Assembly: GCF_011045015.1 (NCBI RefSeq)
Contig: NZ_JAAKZY010000055.1
Span: 1 to 53,371, forward strand
Direction: 5' to 3'
From: Streptomyces scabichelini
GTDB taxonomy: Bacteria > Actinomycetota > Actinomycetes > Streptomycetales > Streptomycetaceae
DNA: 53,371 nucleotides
A program made the translations under genes and the position numbers. The notes under the pieces were generated by a model. The model saw only the letters and a program-made list of their open reading frames with translations, did no database searches and had not been told where the DNA came from. Shown here piece after piece: positions 1-8,139 of the stretch. Each line of letters opens with the position of its first letter. Position 1 is the stretch's first letter.

Positions 1-95
1 GGGCTGGTGGAACTGCGGGGGCGTGTCCGGGGCCGATGAGAGGCCTTGGGGTGCTTTGGGGTGCTTTGGGGAGTGGGGCCGGGCCGGCGCTGGTG

Positions 96-860
96 TTACC
101 AAGGCATCGCCACGCCGCCGTTCGGGCGGAGGATCTGGCCCGTAGTGAAGGCCGAGGCGTCCGAGGCGAGATACAGGACCGCGTGCGCGATGTCGTCCGG
201 CTCGCCGACCCGGCCCAGGGGTGACATCCGGGCCATGAACGCCTCGGTCCGCGCCTGGGCCTCCTCGCCGTGGCGGTCCGTCATGGGCGTACGGATCCAG
301 CCCGGTGCCACCGCGTTGACGCGGATGCCGTGCGGACCCATCTCGGTCGCCAGGGTCTTGGTCAACTGGACGACGGCCGCCTTCGCCGCCCCATAGCAGA
401 GCAGGCCGGGCCCGCCGGTGTCGACGGCACCCGAGGCCATGGTGACGATGCTGCCGCGCGTACCGGACGCGATCATGGCGCGGGCCGCCTCCTGGCACGC
501 GTACAGCACGCCCTTGAAGTTCACGCCGAGCACCCGGTCGAGGTCCTCGTCGCGGGTCTCCAGGACCGGGCTGCTGTGCATGATCCCGGCGACGGCGGCC
601 ATCACATCAAGTCGTTCGCAGGCCGCGACGGCCTGGGCGAGGCGGACGCGGTCGGTGACGTCGAGGGGGTGCGTGTGGGCCACGCCGCCCTTGTCCTTGA
701 TCAGGGCCATCGTCTCGTCGAGGCCGCGCTCATCGCGGTCCGCGCAGTGGACGACGGCACCCGCTTCCGCGAGCAGCACGGCGCAGGCGCGGCCGATGCC
801 GCTCGCGGCGCCGGTGACGAAAGCGGTGCGTCCGGTGAGGTCGTACGCCGAGACGGGCAT
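96..860 (-). CDS. SDR family NAD(P)-dependent oxidoreductase
   Basis: This is a classical short-chain dehydrogenase of about 254 residues that should oxidise or reduce a small alcohol or ketone; the substrate cannot be read from sequence. The N-terminal Rossmann motif is TGAASGIG. An acidic residue pair after strand 2 (CADRDE) hints at NAD preference. The catalytic serine lies in IVTMASGAV and the YxxxK pair is YGAAK. The usual NNAG motif reads AVAG here. I chose the ATG at 860 because the family normally starts a few residues before the DLTGRTAFVTG strand. A TTG at 896 overlaps the stop of the upstream glycosylase by 4 bases (TTGA) and would add 12 residues, so coupled translation from TTG is possible. 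It is the last gene of a minus-strand run with nei and lhr. Family assignment is sure; function is unknown. Confidence 0.9.
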   Translation of the reverse strand: MPVSAYDLTGRTAFVTGAASGIGRACAVLLAEAGAVVHCADRDERGLDETMALIKDKGGVAHTHPLDVTDRVRLAQAVAACERLDVMAAVAGIMHSSPVLETRDEDLDRVLGVNFKGVLYACQEAARAMIASGTRGSIVTMASGAVDTGGPGLLCYGAAKAAVVQLTKTLATEMGPHGIRVNAVAPGWIRTPMTDRHGEEAQARTEAFMARMSPLGRVGEPDDIAHAVLYLASDASAFTTGQILRPNGGVAMPW

Positions 861-892
861 GAAGGGACGGTACGAGGGTTTCTGACGGGTCG

Positions 893-1720
893 TCAATTAG
901 TTGTACGGGATGGAGTTGGCCCCGTCTCGGGGACCGGGCCCGGCTGGCATGTCGGGCACCAGTAGGTGGGCCGCTCTCGGGACCCGTCGCCCTGGTTCGC
1001 CGTACGGATCGAGGTGTGGCAGCGCAGGCAGGGACGGGGTGCGCGGCCGTACACGTACAGGTTCTGGTCGCGGCGGCCCGTGGTGCTGCGGGCGGGGCGG
1101 TCTCGGTTGGCTTCCAGGAGTTTTCTGGCGAGGGCGGGCAGCTGGGCGGCGCGTTCGGCGGGGAGCTCGCCGATGGGCAGCCAGGGGGTGGCCCGGAGCA
1201 GGAAGCAGAGCTCGCTCTTGTAGACGTTGCCGATTCCGGCGAGGTTGCGCTGGTCGAGGAGGGCCTCGCCGAGCGGGCGGGCGGGGTCGCGCAGGAGATT
1301 CTCCAGGGCCTTGTCGGGGTCCCAGTCCGGGCCGAGGAGGTCGGGACCGAGGTGACCCACGGCCCGGTGTTCGTCGGTGGTGCGGAGCAGCTCCAGCACG
1401 GGGAGCCGGTAGCCGACGGCCGTGCGCTCCGCGGTGCCGAGGATCACACGGATCTGGTGACCGGGGCCGCCACTCCATCGCTCGCCGGGCGCGTACACCT
1501 TCCACGAACCGTCCATCCGCAGGTGCGAGTGCAGCGTCAGCCCGCCCTCGATACGGGTGAGCAGGTGCTTCCCGCGTGGGGTGACGTCCAGGACGGTGCG
1601 CCCGGTCAGGTCGGCCGTGGCGTACTTGGGCACCCGGAGGTCGGAGCGCGTGAGCACGCGGCCCGCGAGGGCGCTGTGCAGGCGCCGGGCGGTCTGCCAG
1701 ACGGTGTCTCCTTCGGGCAT
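893..1720 (-). CDS. nei: Fpg/Nei family DNA glycosylase (endonuclease VIII-like)
   Basis: This base-excision repair glycosylase/AP lyase removes oxidised bases. The protein (275 aa) starts MPEGDTVW, so after methionine removal it has the catalytic proline and glutamate used by the family. RGKHLL supplies the conserved lysine. The helix-two-turn-helix is seen as GIGNVYKSEL. The C-terminal zinc finger is complete (CLRC then CPTC). The WQTARRLH start and the absence of the Fpg lesion-recognition loop favour the Nei (actinobacterial Nei2) branch over MutM. It lies downstream of lhr on the same strand with a gap of about 208 bases. Nei next to Lhr is, from memory, also the mycobacterial arrangement. 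The 208-base gap shows no clear terminator, so co-transcription with lhr is plausible. The tail after the zinc finger (about 18 residues, proline/threonine-rich) is not conserved. Confidence 0.92.
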   Translation of the reverse strand: MPEGDTVWQTARRLHSALAGRVLTRSDLRVPKYATADLTGRTVLDVTPRGKHLLTRIEGGLTLHSHLRMDGSWKVYAPGERWSGGPGHQIRVILGTAERTAVGYRLPVLELLRTTDEHRAVGHLGPDLLGPDWDPDKALENLLRDPARPLGEALLDQRNLAGIGNVYKSELCFLLRATPWLPIGELPAERAAQLPALARKLLEANRDRPARSTTGRRDQNLYVYGRAPRPCLRCHTSIRTANQGDGSRERPTYWCPTCQPGPVPETGPTPSRTTN

Positions 1721-1928
1721 GGGGTCCAGGGTGGCATGGGGTGGGCGGAAGCGTCTTGCCTAGGGAAGGCGGGAACGCTGGTGACGGGGTATGCGGGGCG
1801 CGGAGGGCACGGGGGCATGCGGCACGGTGACAGGTGACAGGTCGCTGGTGCGGCTCAGCGGTGCGAGGGCTGACTGGAGCCCTGGGCCTCGTTCGGACAG
1901 CACGTGCGTGTGCGCGGGGCGGGTGGGC

Positions 1929-4900
1929 TCATGCGCGGAGGCGTAGGCCTCGGGGGGTCGCGTGGAAACCGGCTCCTTCCAGGAGCGTGCCGAAGGGGGA
2001 CGTCAGGGCCGAGGCGCCGTTCACGCGCTCCACCGTGACGGTGCCGAGGGAACCCGCGCGGGCGGCTGCCGAGAGCGCTTCGGCGGCTATGTGCAGGCGT
2101 GGATCGTCCAGCGGTGCAACGTCCGGGCCGGAGGGCCAGGCCAGGAGGGTCTTGCCGCCACGCTCCATGTAGAGCGTCAGCTCGCCGTCGACCAGCACGA
2201 CCAGGGAACCCGCCTTGCGGCCGGGTTTGTGGCCCGCCCCGGTCGGGGGTTCCGGCCAGGGGAGAGCGGCGCCGTACGCGTTCGCCGGGTCGGCGGCGGC
2301 CAGGACGATGGCACGGGTGGCACTGCTCGGCCGGGGGCGGGAGCGGGAGGTGGGTCCGTTCGGGAAGCCGGTGTCGGACGAGGCATCGGCGAAGGGGTCC
2401 TGGAAGCCTGTGGTGGTGCCCGAGAAACCAGGCGTGCCCGGGAACCCCGGCTCGGGCAGGGCCTCGCCCCGTTCGCGAGCGTTGGCCGCCGCGCGCAGGC
2501 GGTCCACCGCGCCGTCCATCGCGAACTGTGCGGCGCCGAGCCCCTCCACCACGTAGCCACGGCGCGCCTGACCGCTGTCTTCGAACGCGGACAGAATGCG
2601 GTACGTCGCCGAGAAGCCGCCCTCGACGCCCTCCGCGGCGACCGCTCCACGGGTGACCACGCCGTGCCGGTCGAGCAGGGTGCGGGCCAGGGCGTGGGCG
2701 CGCACGGTGGGATCGGGCTCGCGGTCGGGGAACAGCGACCAGCGGCCCGCGACGGTGGGAGGGCCGGTCCGGGATGCGGGGCGCGCGGCGGCCGTCAGAG
2801 TGCCGTACCGCCCGCGCGGCACCGTGCGTTTCGCGCGATGGGCGGTGGAGCCCGCGGTGCGGCCCGAGCCCAGGAGGGAGCGCATCGGGCCAAGTGTGTC
2901 GTTCGTCAGCCGACCCGACCAGGCCAGGTCCCACAGGGCGTCGGCGAGTTGGGGGTCGGTGGCGTCGGGGTGCGTCGTGGCGCGGATCTGGTCGGCGATC
3001 TGGCGGAAGAAGAGGCCGTACCCCCCGGAGAGGGCGTCCAGGACCGACTGGTGGAGCGCGGTCAGCTCCAGTGGATGCGGGGGTGGCAGTAGCAATGGGG
3101 CCGTGTCCGCCAGATACAGGGACACCCAGCCGTCCTTGCCGGGCAGGGCGCCCGCTCCGGCCCACACCACCTCTCCGGCGGCGGTGAGTTCGTCGAGCAT
3201 CGCGGGGGCGTAGTTCACGACGCGGGACGGCAGGACCAGCTTCTCGAGCGCGGAGGCGGGCACTGAGGCACCTTGCAACTGCTCGACGGCGCGTACGAGT
3301 CCGTCGATGCCGCGCAGTCCGTGCCCGCCGCCCAGGTGCTGCCACTGCGGCAGGAACTGGGCGAGTGCGGCGGGCGGCACCGGCTCCAGCTCCTGCCGCA
3401 GCGCCGCGAGCGAACGGCGCCGCAACCGGCGAAGCACCGCCGCGTCGCACCACTCCTGGCCGATCCCCGCCGGGTGGAACTCTCCCTGTACGACACGGCC
3501 GCCTCCGGCGAGCCTCTGCAGGGCGCCCTCGGTGACCGCCGTACCGAGGCCGAAGCGTGCCGCCGCTGACGTCGAGGTGAACGGGCCGTGGGTGCGTGCG
3601 TACCGCGCGAGGAGGTCGCCGAGCGGATCCTTGACCGGTTCGGTGAAGGCCTCGGGGACCCCGACGGGCAGCGCCGTGCCGAGTGCGTCACGCAGTCGGC
3701 CCGCGTCCTCGATCGCCGCCCAGTGGTCGGCTCCGGCGATCCGGACCCGGATGGCGCGGCGCGAAGCGGTCAGTTCCCGGACCCACTCCGGTTCGGCGCC
3801 GCGCTCGGCCAGTTCGGCGTCCGTGAGCGGGCCGAGCAGGCGCAGCAGGTCCGCGACGCTTTCAGGGTCCTTGGCGCGGCGGTCCTCGGTGAGCCACTGG
3901 AGTTCGCGCTCCAGCTCGGTCAGGACGTCGGCGTCCAGGAGCTCGCGCAGCTCGGCCTGGCCGAGGAGCTCGGCGAGTAGCCGCGAGTCCAGCGACAGGG
4001 CCGCGGCGCGGCGCTCTGCGAGCGGGGAGTCGCCCTCGTACAGAAACTGCGCGACGTATCCGAACAGCAGGGACCGCGCGAACGGTGACGGCTCCGGGGT
4101 CGTGACCTCGACGAGCCGCACCTTGCGGGACTCGATGTCGCCCATCAGCTCTGCGAGGCCGGGGACGTCGAAGACGTCCTGGAGGCACTCGCGGACCGCC
4201 TCCAGGACGATCGGGAAGGAGCCGAACTCGCTGGCCACCTGCAGCAGTTGGGAGGCACGCTGGCGCTGCTGCCACAGCGGGGTGCGTTTGCCGGGGCTGC
4301 GGCGCGGCAGCAGCAGGGCGCGGGCGGCGCACTCGCGGAAGCGGGACGCGAACAGGGCGGAGCCGCCCACCTGGTCGGTGACCATCTGGTTGACCTCGCC
4401 CTTGTCGAAGGCGACGTCCGCCGCTCCCACGGGGGCCTGTTCCGAGTCGTACTCCGTCCCCATCTTCAGGGGTTCCTGGTCGAGCAGGTCCAGGCCCATC
4501 AGGTCGGCGTCCGGGAGGCGCAGCACGATGCCGTCGTCGGCGTGCATGACCTGCGCCTCCATGCCGTACCGCTCGGAGAGTCGGGCGCCCAGCGCGAGGG
4601 CCCAGGGGGCGTGGACCTGGGCGCCGAAGGGGGAGTGCACGACGACCCGCCAGTCGCCCAGCTCGTCGCGGAACCGCTCGACGACGATGGTGCGGTCGTC
4701 CGGGATGTGGCCGCAGGCCTCGCGCTGTTCGGCCAGGTAGGACAGGACGTTGTCGGCGGCCCAGGCGTCGAGGCCGGCGGCCAGGAGCCGGAGCCGGGCG
4801 TCCTCCTTGGGCAGCGAACCGACCTCGCGCAGGAACGCGCCCACCGCGCGGCCCAGTTCGAGCGGGCGGCCGAGCTGGTCGCCCTTCCAGAACGGCAGCC

Positions 4901-6710
4901 TGCCCGGCACACCGGGCGCGGGCGAGACCAGGACGCGGTCGCGTGTGATGTCCTCGATGCGCCAAGAGCTGGTGCCGAGCGTGAAGACATCGCCTACGCG
5001 GGATTCATAGACCATCTCCTCGTCGAGCTCGCCGACCCGGCCGCCGCCCTTCTTGGGGTCGGCACCCGCAAGGAACACCCCGAAGAGGCCACGGTCCGGA
5101 ATCGTGCCCCCGGAGGTGACGGCGAGGCGCTGCGCGCCGGGACGCCCGGTGACCGTACCGGCGACGCGGTCCCAGACGACGCGCGGCCGCAACTCCGCGA
5201 AGGCATCGGACGGATAGCGGCCCGCGAGCATGTCGAGCACCGCCGTGAACGCGGACTCCGGAAGCGACGCGAACGGCGCGGCCCGGCGGACCGTCCCGAG
5301 CAGGTCGTCGACCTGCCAGGTGTCGAGGGCGGTCATGGCGACCACCTGCTGGGCCAGCACGTCCAAGGGGTTGGCGGGGATGCGGAGGGACTCGATGGAG
5401 CCGGTGCGCATCCGCTCGGTGACCACGGCGGCCTGGACGAGGTCCCCTCGGTACTTGGGGAAGACCACGCCGGTGGAGACCGCCCCGACCTGGTGCCCCG
5501 CGCGGCCCACGCGCTGGAGCCCGGAGGCCACGGACGGCGGGGACTCGACCTGCACGACGAGGTCCACCGCGCCCATGTCGATGCCGAGTTCGAGACTGGA
5601 GGTGGCGACCACCGCGGGCAGACGGCCCGCCTTCAGATCCTCCTCGACCAGCGCGCGCTGCTCCTTGGAGACCGAGCCGTGGTGGGCGCGAGCGATGACC
5701 GGCGGGGCGCCCTGGGCCGCGCCCGAGCCGCCCATCAGCTCGGCCGGGGCATGGTGCTCCTCCAGAGGCTCGCCCGTCGCCCTCTCGTACGCGATCTCGT
5801 TGAGCCGGTTGCACAGTCGCTCCGCGAGCCGGCGGGAGTTCGCGAACACGATCGTCGAGCGGTGTGCCTGGACGAGGTCGGTAATCCTCTCCTCGACATG
5901 CGGCCAGATGGACGGGCGCTCGGCACCCTCTTCCGAGTCGGCGACCGGGGAGCCGCCCAGCTCGCCGAGGTCCTCGACCGGAACGACCACCGACAGGTCG
6001 AACTCCTTGCCGGACGGCGGCTGGACGATCTCCGCCTTGCGCTGCGGCGAGAGATAGCGCGCGACCTCATCGACCGGACGGACCGTCGCCGACAGGCCGA
6101 TACGGCGCGCGGGCCTCGGCAGCAGCTCGTCGAGCCGCTCCAGGGTCAGCGCGAGGTGGGCTCCGCGCTTGGTGCCCGCGACGGCGTGCACCTCGTCCAG
6201 GATCACCGTCTCGATACCGGTCAGCGCGTCGCGCGTGGCCGACGTGAGCATCAGGAACAGCGACTCCGGAGTCGTGATCAGGATGTCCGGCGGGCGCGTG
6301 GACAGCGCGCGGCGCTCGGCGGCCGGGGTGTCACCGGAGCGGATACCGACCCTCACCTCGGGCTCGGGCAGCCCGAGACGCACCGCTTCCTGCTTGATGC
6401 CGGTCAGCGGGCTGCGCAGATTCCGCTCGACGTCGACAGCGAGGGCCTTGAGCGGCGACACGTACAGCACCCGGCAGCGCTTTTTGGGGTCGGCCGGCGG
6501 CGGGGTCGAGGCCAGCTGGTCGAGCGCGGCGAGGAACGCGGCCAGCGTCTTGCCCGAGCCGGTCGGGGCGACCACGAGCACGTCCGAGCCCTCTCCGATG
6601 GCTCGCCACGCCCCGGCCTGGGCGTCGGTGGGCGCGGAGAAGGCCCCCGTGAACCAGCCGCGGGTCGCGGGGGAGAAGCCGTCGAGGGCACCGTGTGCAG
6701 ACCTGACCAT
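1929..6710 (-). CDS. lhr: Lhr-type ATP-dependent DNA helicase (large helicase-related protein)
   Basis: This superfamily 2 helicase of about 1593 aa is the size of full-length Lhr. Walker A is APTGSGKT at residues 48-55, the Walker B box is DEVH at about 170, and motif VI is QRVGRAGH at about 400. After the two RecA folds come the winged helix and the long Lhr C-terminal region, which in known Lhr proteins contains tandem winged helices similar to AlkZ glycosylases. A glycine/proline/serine/threonine-rich segment at about residues 1413-1460 looks like a flexible insertion. The reading frame stays open upstream to 7373, but I chose the ATG at 6710: a RecA-NDp-like promoter (TTGTCAGTGG-N7-CAGGAT) ends exactly 6 nt before it, so the mRNA is probably leaderless and the upstream frame untranslated. 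The downstream nei gene suggests a joint repair role. Expression is probably DNA-damage induced. Confidence 0.93.
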   Translation of the reverse strand: MVRSAHGALDGFSPATRGWFTGAFSAPTDAQAGAWRAIGEGSDVLVVAPTGSGKTLAAFLAALDQLASTPPPADPKKRCRVLYVSPLKALAVDVERNLRSPLTGIKQEAVRLGLPEPEVRVGIRSGDTPAAERRALSTRPPDILITTPESLFLMLTSATRDALTGIETVILDEVHAVAGTKRGAHLALTLERLDELLPRPARRIGLSATVRPVDEVARYLSPQRKAEIVQPPSGKEFDLSVVVPVEDLGELGGSPVADSEEGAERPSIWPHVEERITDLVQAHRSTIVFANSRRLAERLCNRLNEIAYERATGEPLEEHHAPAELMGGSGAAQGAPPVIARAHHGSVSKEQRALVEEDLKAGRLPAVVATSSLELGIDMGAVDLVVQVESPPSVASGLQRVGRAGHQVGAVSTGVVFPKYRGDLVQAAVVTERMRTGSIESLRIPANPLDVLAQQVVAMTALDTWQVDDLLGTVRRAAPFASLPESAFTAVLDMLAGRYPSDAFAELRPRVVWDRVAGTVTGRPGAQRLAVTSGGTIPDRGLFGVFLAGADPKKGGGRVGELDEEMVYESRVGDVFTLGTSSWRIEDITRDRVLVSPAPGVPGRLPFWKGDQLGRPLELGRAVGAFLREVGSLPKEDARLRLLAAGLDAWAADNVLSYLAEQREACGHIPDDRTIVVERFRDELGDWRVVVHSPFGAQVHAPWALALGARLSERYGMEAQVMHADDGIVLRLPDADLMGLDLLDQEPLKMGTEYDSEQAPVGAADVAFDKGEVNQMVTDQVGGSALFASRFRECAARALLLPRRSPGKRTPLWQQRQRASQLLQVASEFGSFPIVLEAVRECLQDVFDVPGLAELMGDIESRKVRLVEVTTPEPSPFARSLLFGYVAQFLYEGDSPLAERRAAALSLDSRLLAELLGQAELRELLDADVLTELERELQWLTEDRRAKDPESVADLLRLLGPLTDAELAERGAEPEWVRELTASRRAIRVRIAGADHWAAIEDAGRLRDALGTALPVGVPEAFTEPVKDPLGDLLARYARTHGPFTSTSAAARFGLGTAVTEGALQRLAGGGRVVQGEFHPAGIGQEWCDAAVLRRLRRRSLAALRQELEPVPPAALAQFLPQWQHLGGGHGLRGIDGLVRAVEQLQGASVPASALEKLVLPSRVVNYAPAMLDELTAAGEVVWAGAGALPGKDGWVSLYLADTAPLLLPPPHPLELTALHQSVLDALSGGYGLFFRQIADQIRATTHPDATDPQLADALWDLAWSGRLTNDTLGPMRSLLGSGRTAGSTAHRAKRTVPRGRYGTLTAAARPASRTGPPTVAGRWSLFPDREPDPTVRAHALARTLLDRHGVVTRGAVAAEGVEGGFSATYRILSAFEDSGQARRGYVVEGLGAAQFAMDGAVDRLRAAANARERGEALPEPGFPGTPGFSGTTTGFQDPFADASSDTGFPNGPTSRSRPRPSSATRAIVLAAADPANAYGAALPWPEPPTGAGHKPGRKAGSLVVLVDGELTLYMERGGKTLLAWPSGPDVAPLDDPRLHIAAEALSAAARAGSLGTVTVERVNGASALTSPFGTLLEGAGFHATPRGLRLRA

Positions 6711-6716
6711 GCCCCC

Positions 6717-6739
6717 ATCCTGCACCCGCCCACTGACAA
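6717..6739 (-). promoter_or_regulatory. RecA-NDp-like (PafBC-type) promoter of lhr
   Basis: On the minus strand the sequence reads TTGTCAGTGG, seven bases, then CAGGAT, with the lhr ATG 6 nt further on. The ten-base element is identical to the one before recA in this window. The known mycobacterial LexA-independent DNA-damage promoter has the consensus TTGTCRGTGG followed at about 8 bases by TANNNT. The hexamer here has C in place of the first T. Confidence 0.75.
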
Positions 6740-6753
6740 CGGCCCGGACCTGC

Positions 6754-6795
6754 GAAAACGGTCTCGCGGCGAGCGGAAACGGTCTCGCGGCGAGG
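6754..6795. repeat. 21-base tandem duplication
   Basis: Two adjacent 21-base units (6754-6774 and 6775-6795) share the core AAACGGTCTCGCGGCGAG and differ at the second base and the last base. The repeat lies just upstream of the lhr promoter element. Confidence 0.85.
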
Positions 6796-7052
6796 GCCGG
6801 CGTGGGGGACCTCGCCGGTGACACGGGCTGCGGTCGCGGTCTGCGGAGGCTCCGGTGCCGGCGGCGCGGGCGGTGCTGGCGGGGCCAGCGGTGCCGACGG
6901 TGCGGTGAGGGCGGTGCCGGCGGTGCGGTGAGGGCGGTGCGGCACTGGCAGTACTGGCGGTAGCGGCCTGAGACGGGTGTAGGGGCCGTCGGCCGAACTG
7001 TCGTCGGCTCTGACCGTCCTGCCTCGCGGCGGAGTGTGGGCTTCCGGCGGAG

Positions 7053-7100
7053 CCCTGTGCGTGGCGGCGCCCAGAACCCGGGATGCCGCCACGCACAGGG
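7053..7100. repeat. Perfect 16-base inverted repeat
   Basis: CCCTGTGCGTGGCGGC at 7053-7068 is repeated as its exact reverse complement at 7085-7100, with a 16-base loop. It lies about 50 bases upstream of the AraC start. It could be an operator, a 5' hairpin if transcription starts further upstream, or a degenerate mobile repeat. Confidence 0.85.
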
Positions 7101-7149
7101 TGCCCGCGCCCGCCGAACCCAGCGGAGCGACCTGACGCAGAATGGGCAC

Positions 7150-8139
7150 ATGGCAGGTTCGGGGGAGCGAGCGCGGCACTGGCAGTACGCGGAACTGCCC
7201 GGTGTCGACCTGCTGCGGGCCCGGTACATCCGGAAGACCTTCGTCCGCCACACCCACGAGAACTTCGTCATCGCCGCCATCGCCGACGGCGTCGAGGTCT
7301 TCCACCACGGTGGCGCGGACCAGTACGCGGGACCCGGCTCCCTGGCCCTGGTCAACCCCGACACCCCGCACACGGGTCGCGCGGGCGTTCCCGAGGGCTG
7401 GCGGTACGGGGCGGTCTACCCGTCGCCGGACCTGGTGGCCGAGATCGCCGCCGAGACCACGCTGATCCGCGGCACCCCCGGATTCACCAGCCCGGTGCTC
7501 GACGACCCGTACGCCGCGCGCCTGGTCCACCAGGTGCTGCGCGCCGCCGACGAGGGCAACGCACTCGCCGCCGACACCCTGCTGAGGGTCGCCGTGATCC
7601 GGCTGCTGCGACTGAACGGCGGGCCGCTCCCGCAGCGCGCCCCGCGCGCGGCGGGCGCCCGAGCAGCGGCACGCGCGCGTGCCGTTCTCGAAGAACGGAT
7701 GACCGAGCCGCCCACCCTGGAACGGCTCGCCGCCGACCTCGGCACCAGCCCCTTCGCACTGCTGCGCGCCTTCCGGGACACCTACGGCATGCCTCCCCAC
7801 GCCTGGCTGACCGACGCCCGCGTACGCCGCGCACGTCACCTCCTGGACGCGGGCACCGCACCCGCCGAAGCCGCCCACGCCGTGGGGTTCACCGACCAGC
7901 CGCACCTCAACCGCCACTTCACCCGGATCGTGGGCGTGCCGCCGGGGGCGTACCAGCGCGAGCGCAAGAACGTACAAGACCCGCAGGAGAGGCTCGTTCT
8001 ACCGTCCGAGGCGTGGCAGAACAGACAGCTTTCGCAGACACGCGCAGCGAAGACGGCGGGAAACCCGACGCCGCCGTCGTACGAGACGCCCTCGGAGTCG
8101 GGGTGGCCGTCGGACTGTCCGGTTTCGCCTTCGGGGTGA
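7150..8139 (+). CDS. AraC family transcriptional regulator
   Basis: This regulator has an N-terminal cupin-like ligand domain (about residues 1-140, with HTHENFVIA and the GSLALVNPDTPH strand typical of AraC_binding) and a C-terminal double helix-turn-helix ending in VGFTDQPHLNRHFTRIVGVPPGAYQ. I chose ATG 7150 (MAGSGERARHW) because a CAGAAT hexamer lies exactly 6 nt before it, predicting a leaderless message. The frame continues about 60 residues past the usual AraC end (PGAYQRER) and runs 127 bases into azlC. That tail is rich in proline, serine and threonine and is probably a by-product of the overlap. AraC genes next to azlCD commonly control export of branched-chain amino acids, so that is the inferred target. 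It is on the same strand as azlCD. Confidence 0.85.
   Translation: MAGSGERARHWQYAELPGVDLLRARYIRKTFVRHTHENFVIAAIADGVEVFHHGGADQYAGPGSLALVNPDTPHTGRAGVPEGWRYGAVYPSPDLVAEIAAETTLIRGTPGFTSPVLDDPYAARLVHQVLRAADEGNALAADTLLRVAVIRLLRLNGGPLPQRAPRAAGARAAARARAVLEERMTEPPTLERLAADLGTSPFALLRAFRDTYGMPPHAWLTDARVRRARHLLDAGTAPAEAAHAVGFTDQPHLNRHFTRIVGVPPGAYQRERKNVQDPQERLVLPSEAWQNRQLSQTRAAKTAGNPTPPSYETPSESGWPSDCPVSPSG

Larger units (their letters stand above)
6711..7149. other. Divergent intergenic region lhr/araC (439 bases), repeats only
   Basis: I see no gene here. From left to right it holds the lhr promoter (6717-6739), a 21-base tandem duplication (6754-6795), a GGTGC/GCGGT-rich low-complexity stretch (about 6850-6965), a perfect 16-base inverted repeat (7053-7068 with 7085-7100) and a possible -10 hexamer for the AraC gene (CAGAAT at 7138-7143). 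Open frames through it are products of the GC bias. Confidence 0.6.

Noticed and set aside
1..39. Possible C-terminal tail of an upstream plus-strand gene (12 codons, then TGA)
   Set aside because: Too short to judge; no family sequence, and every frame in this GC-rich DNA can be open over such a length.
46..71. Short tandem GTGCTTTGGG repeat
   Set aside because: Only two full 10-base units with no link to a gene; probably slippage.
4248..6821. Long plus-strand open frame antisense to lhr (857 codons)
   Set aside because: Mirror of the codon bias of lhr; repeated Arg/Gly/Glu sequence with no fold.
6711..7373. Upstream extension of the lhr frame by about 220 residues
   Set aside because: Passes through the promoter motif and repeats, and overlaps the start of araC; no family similarity before residue 1 at 6710.
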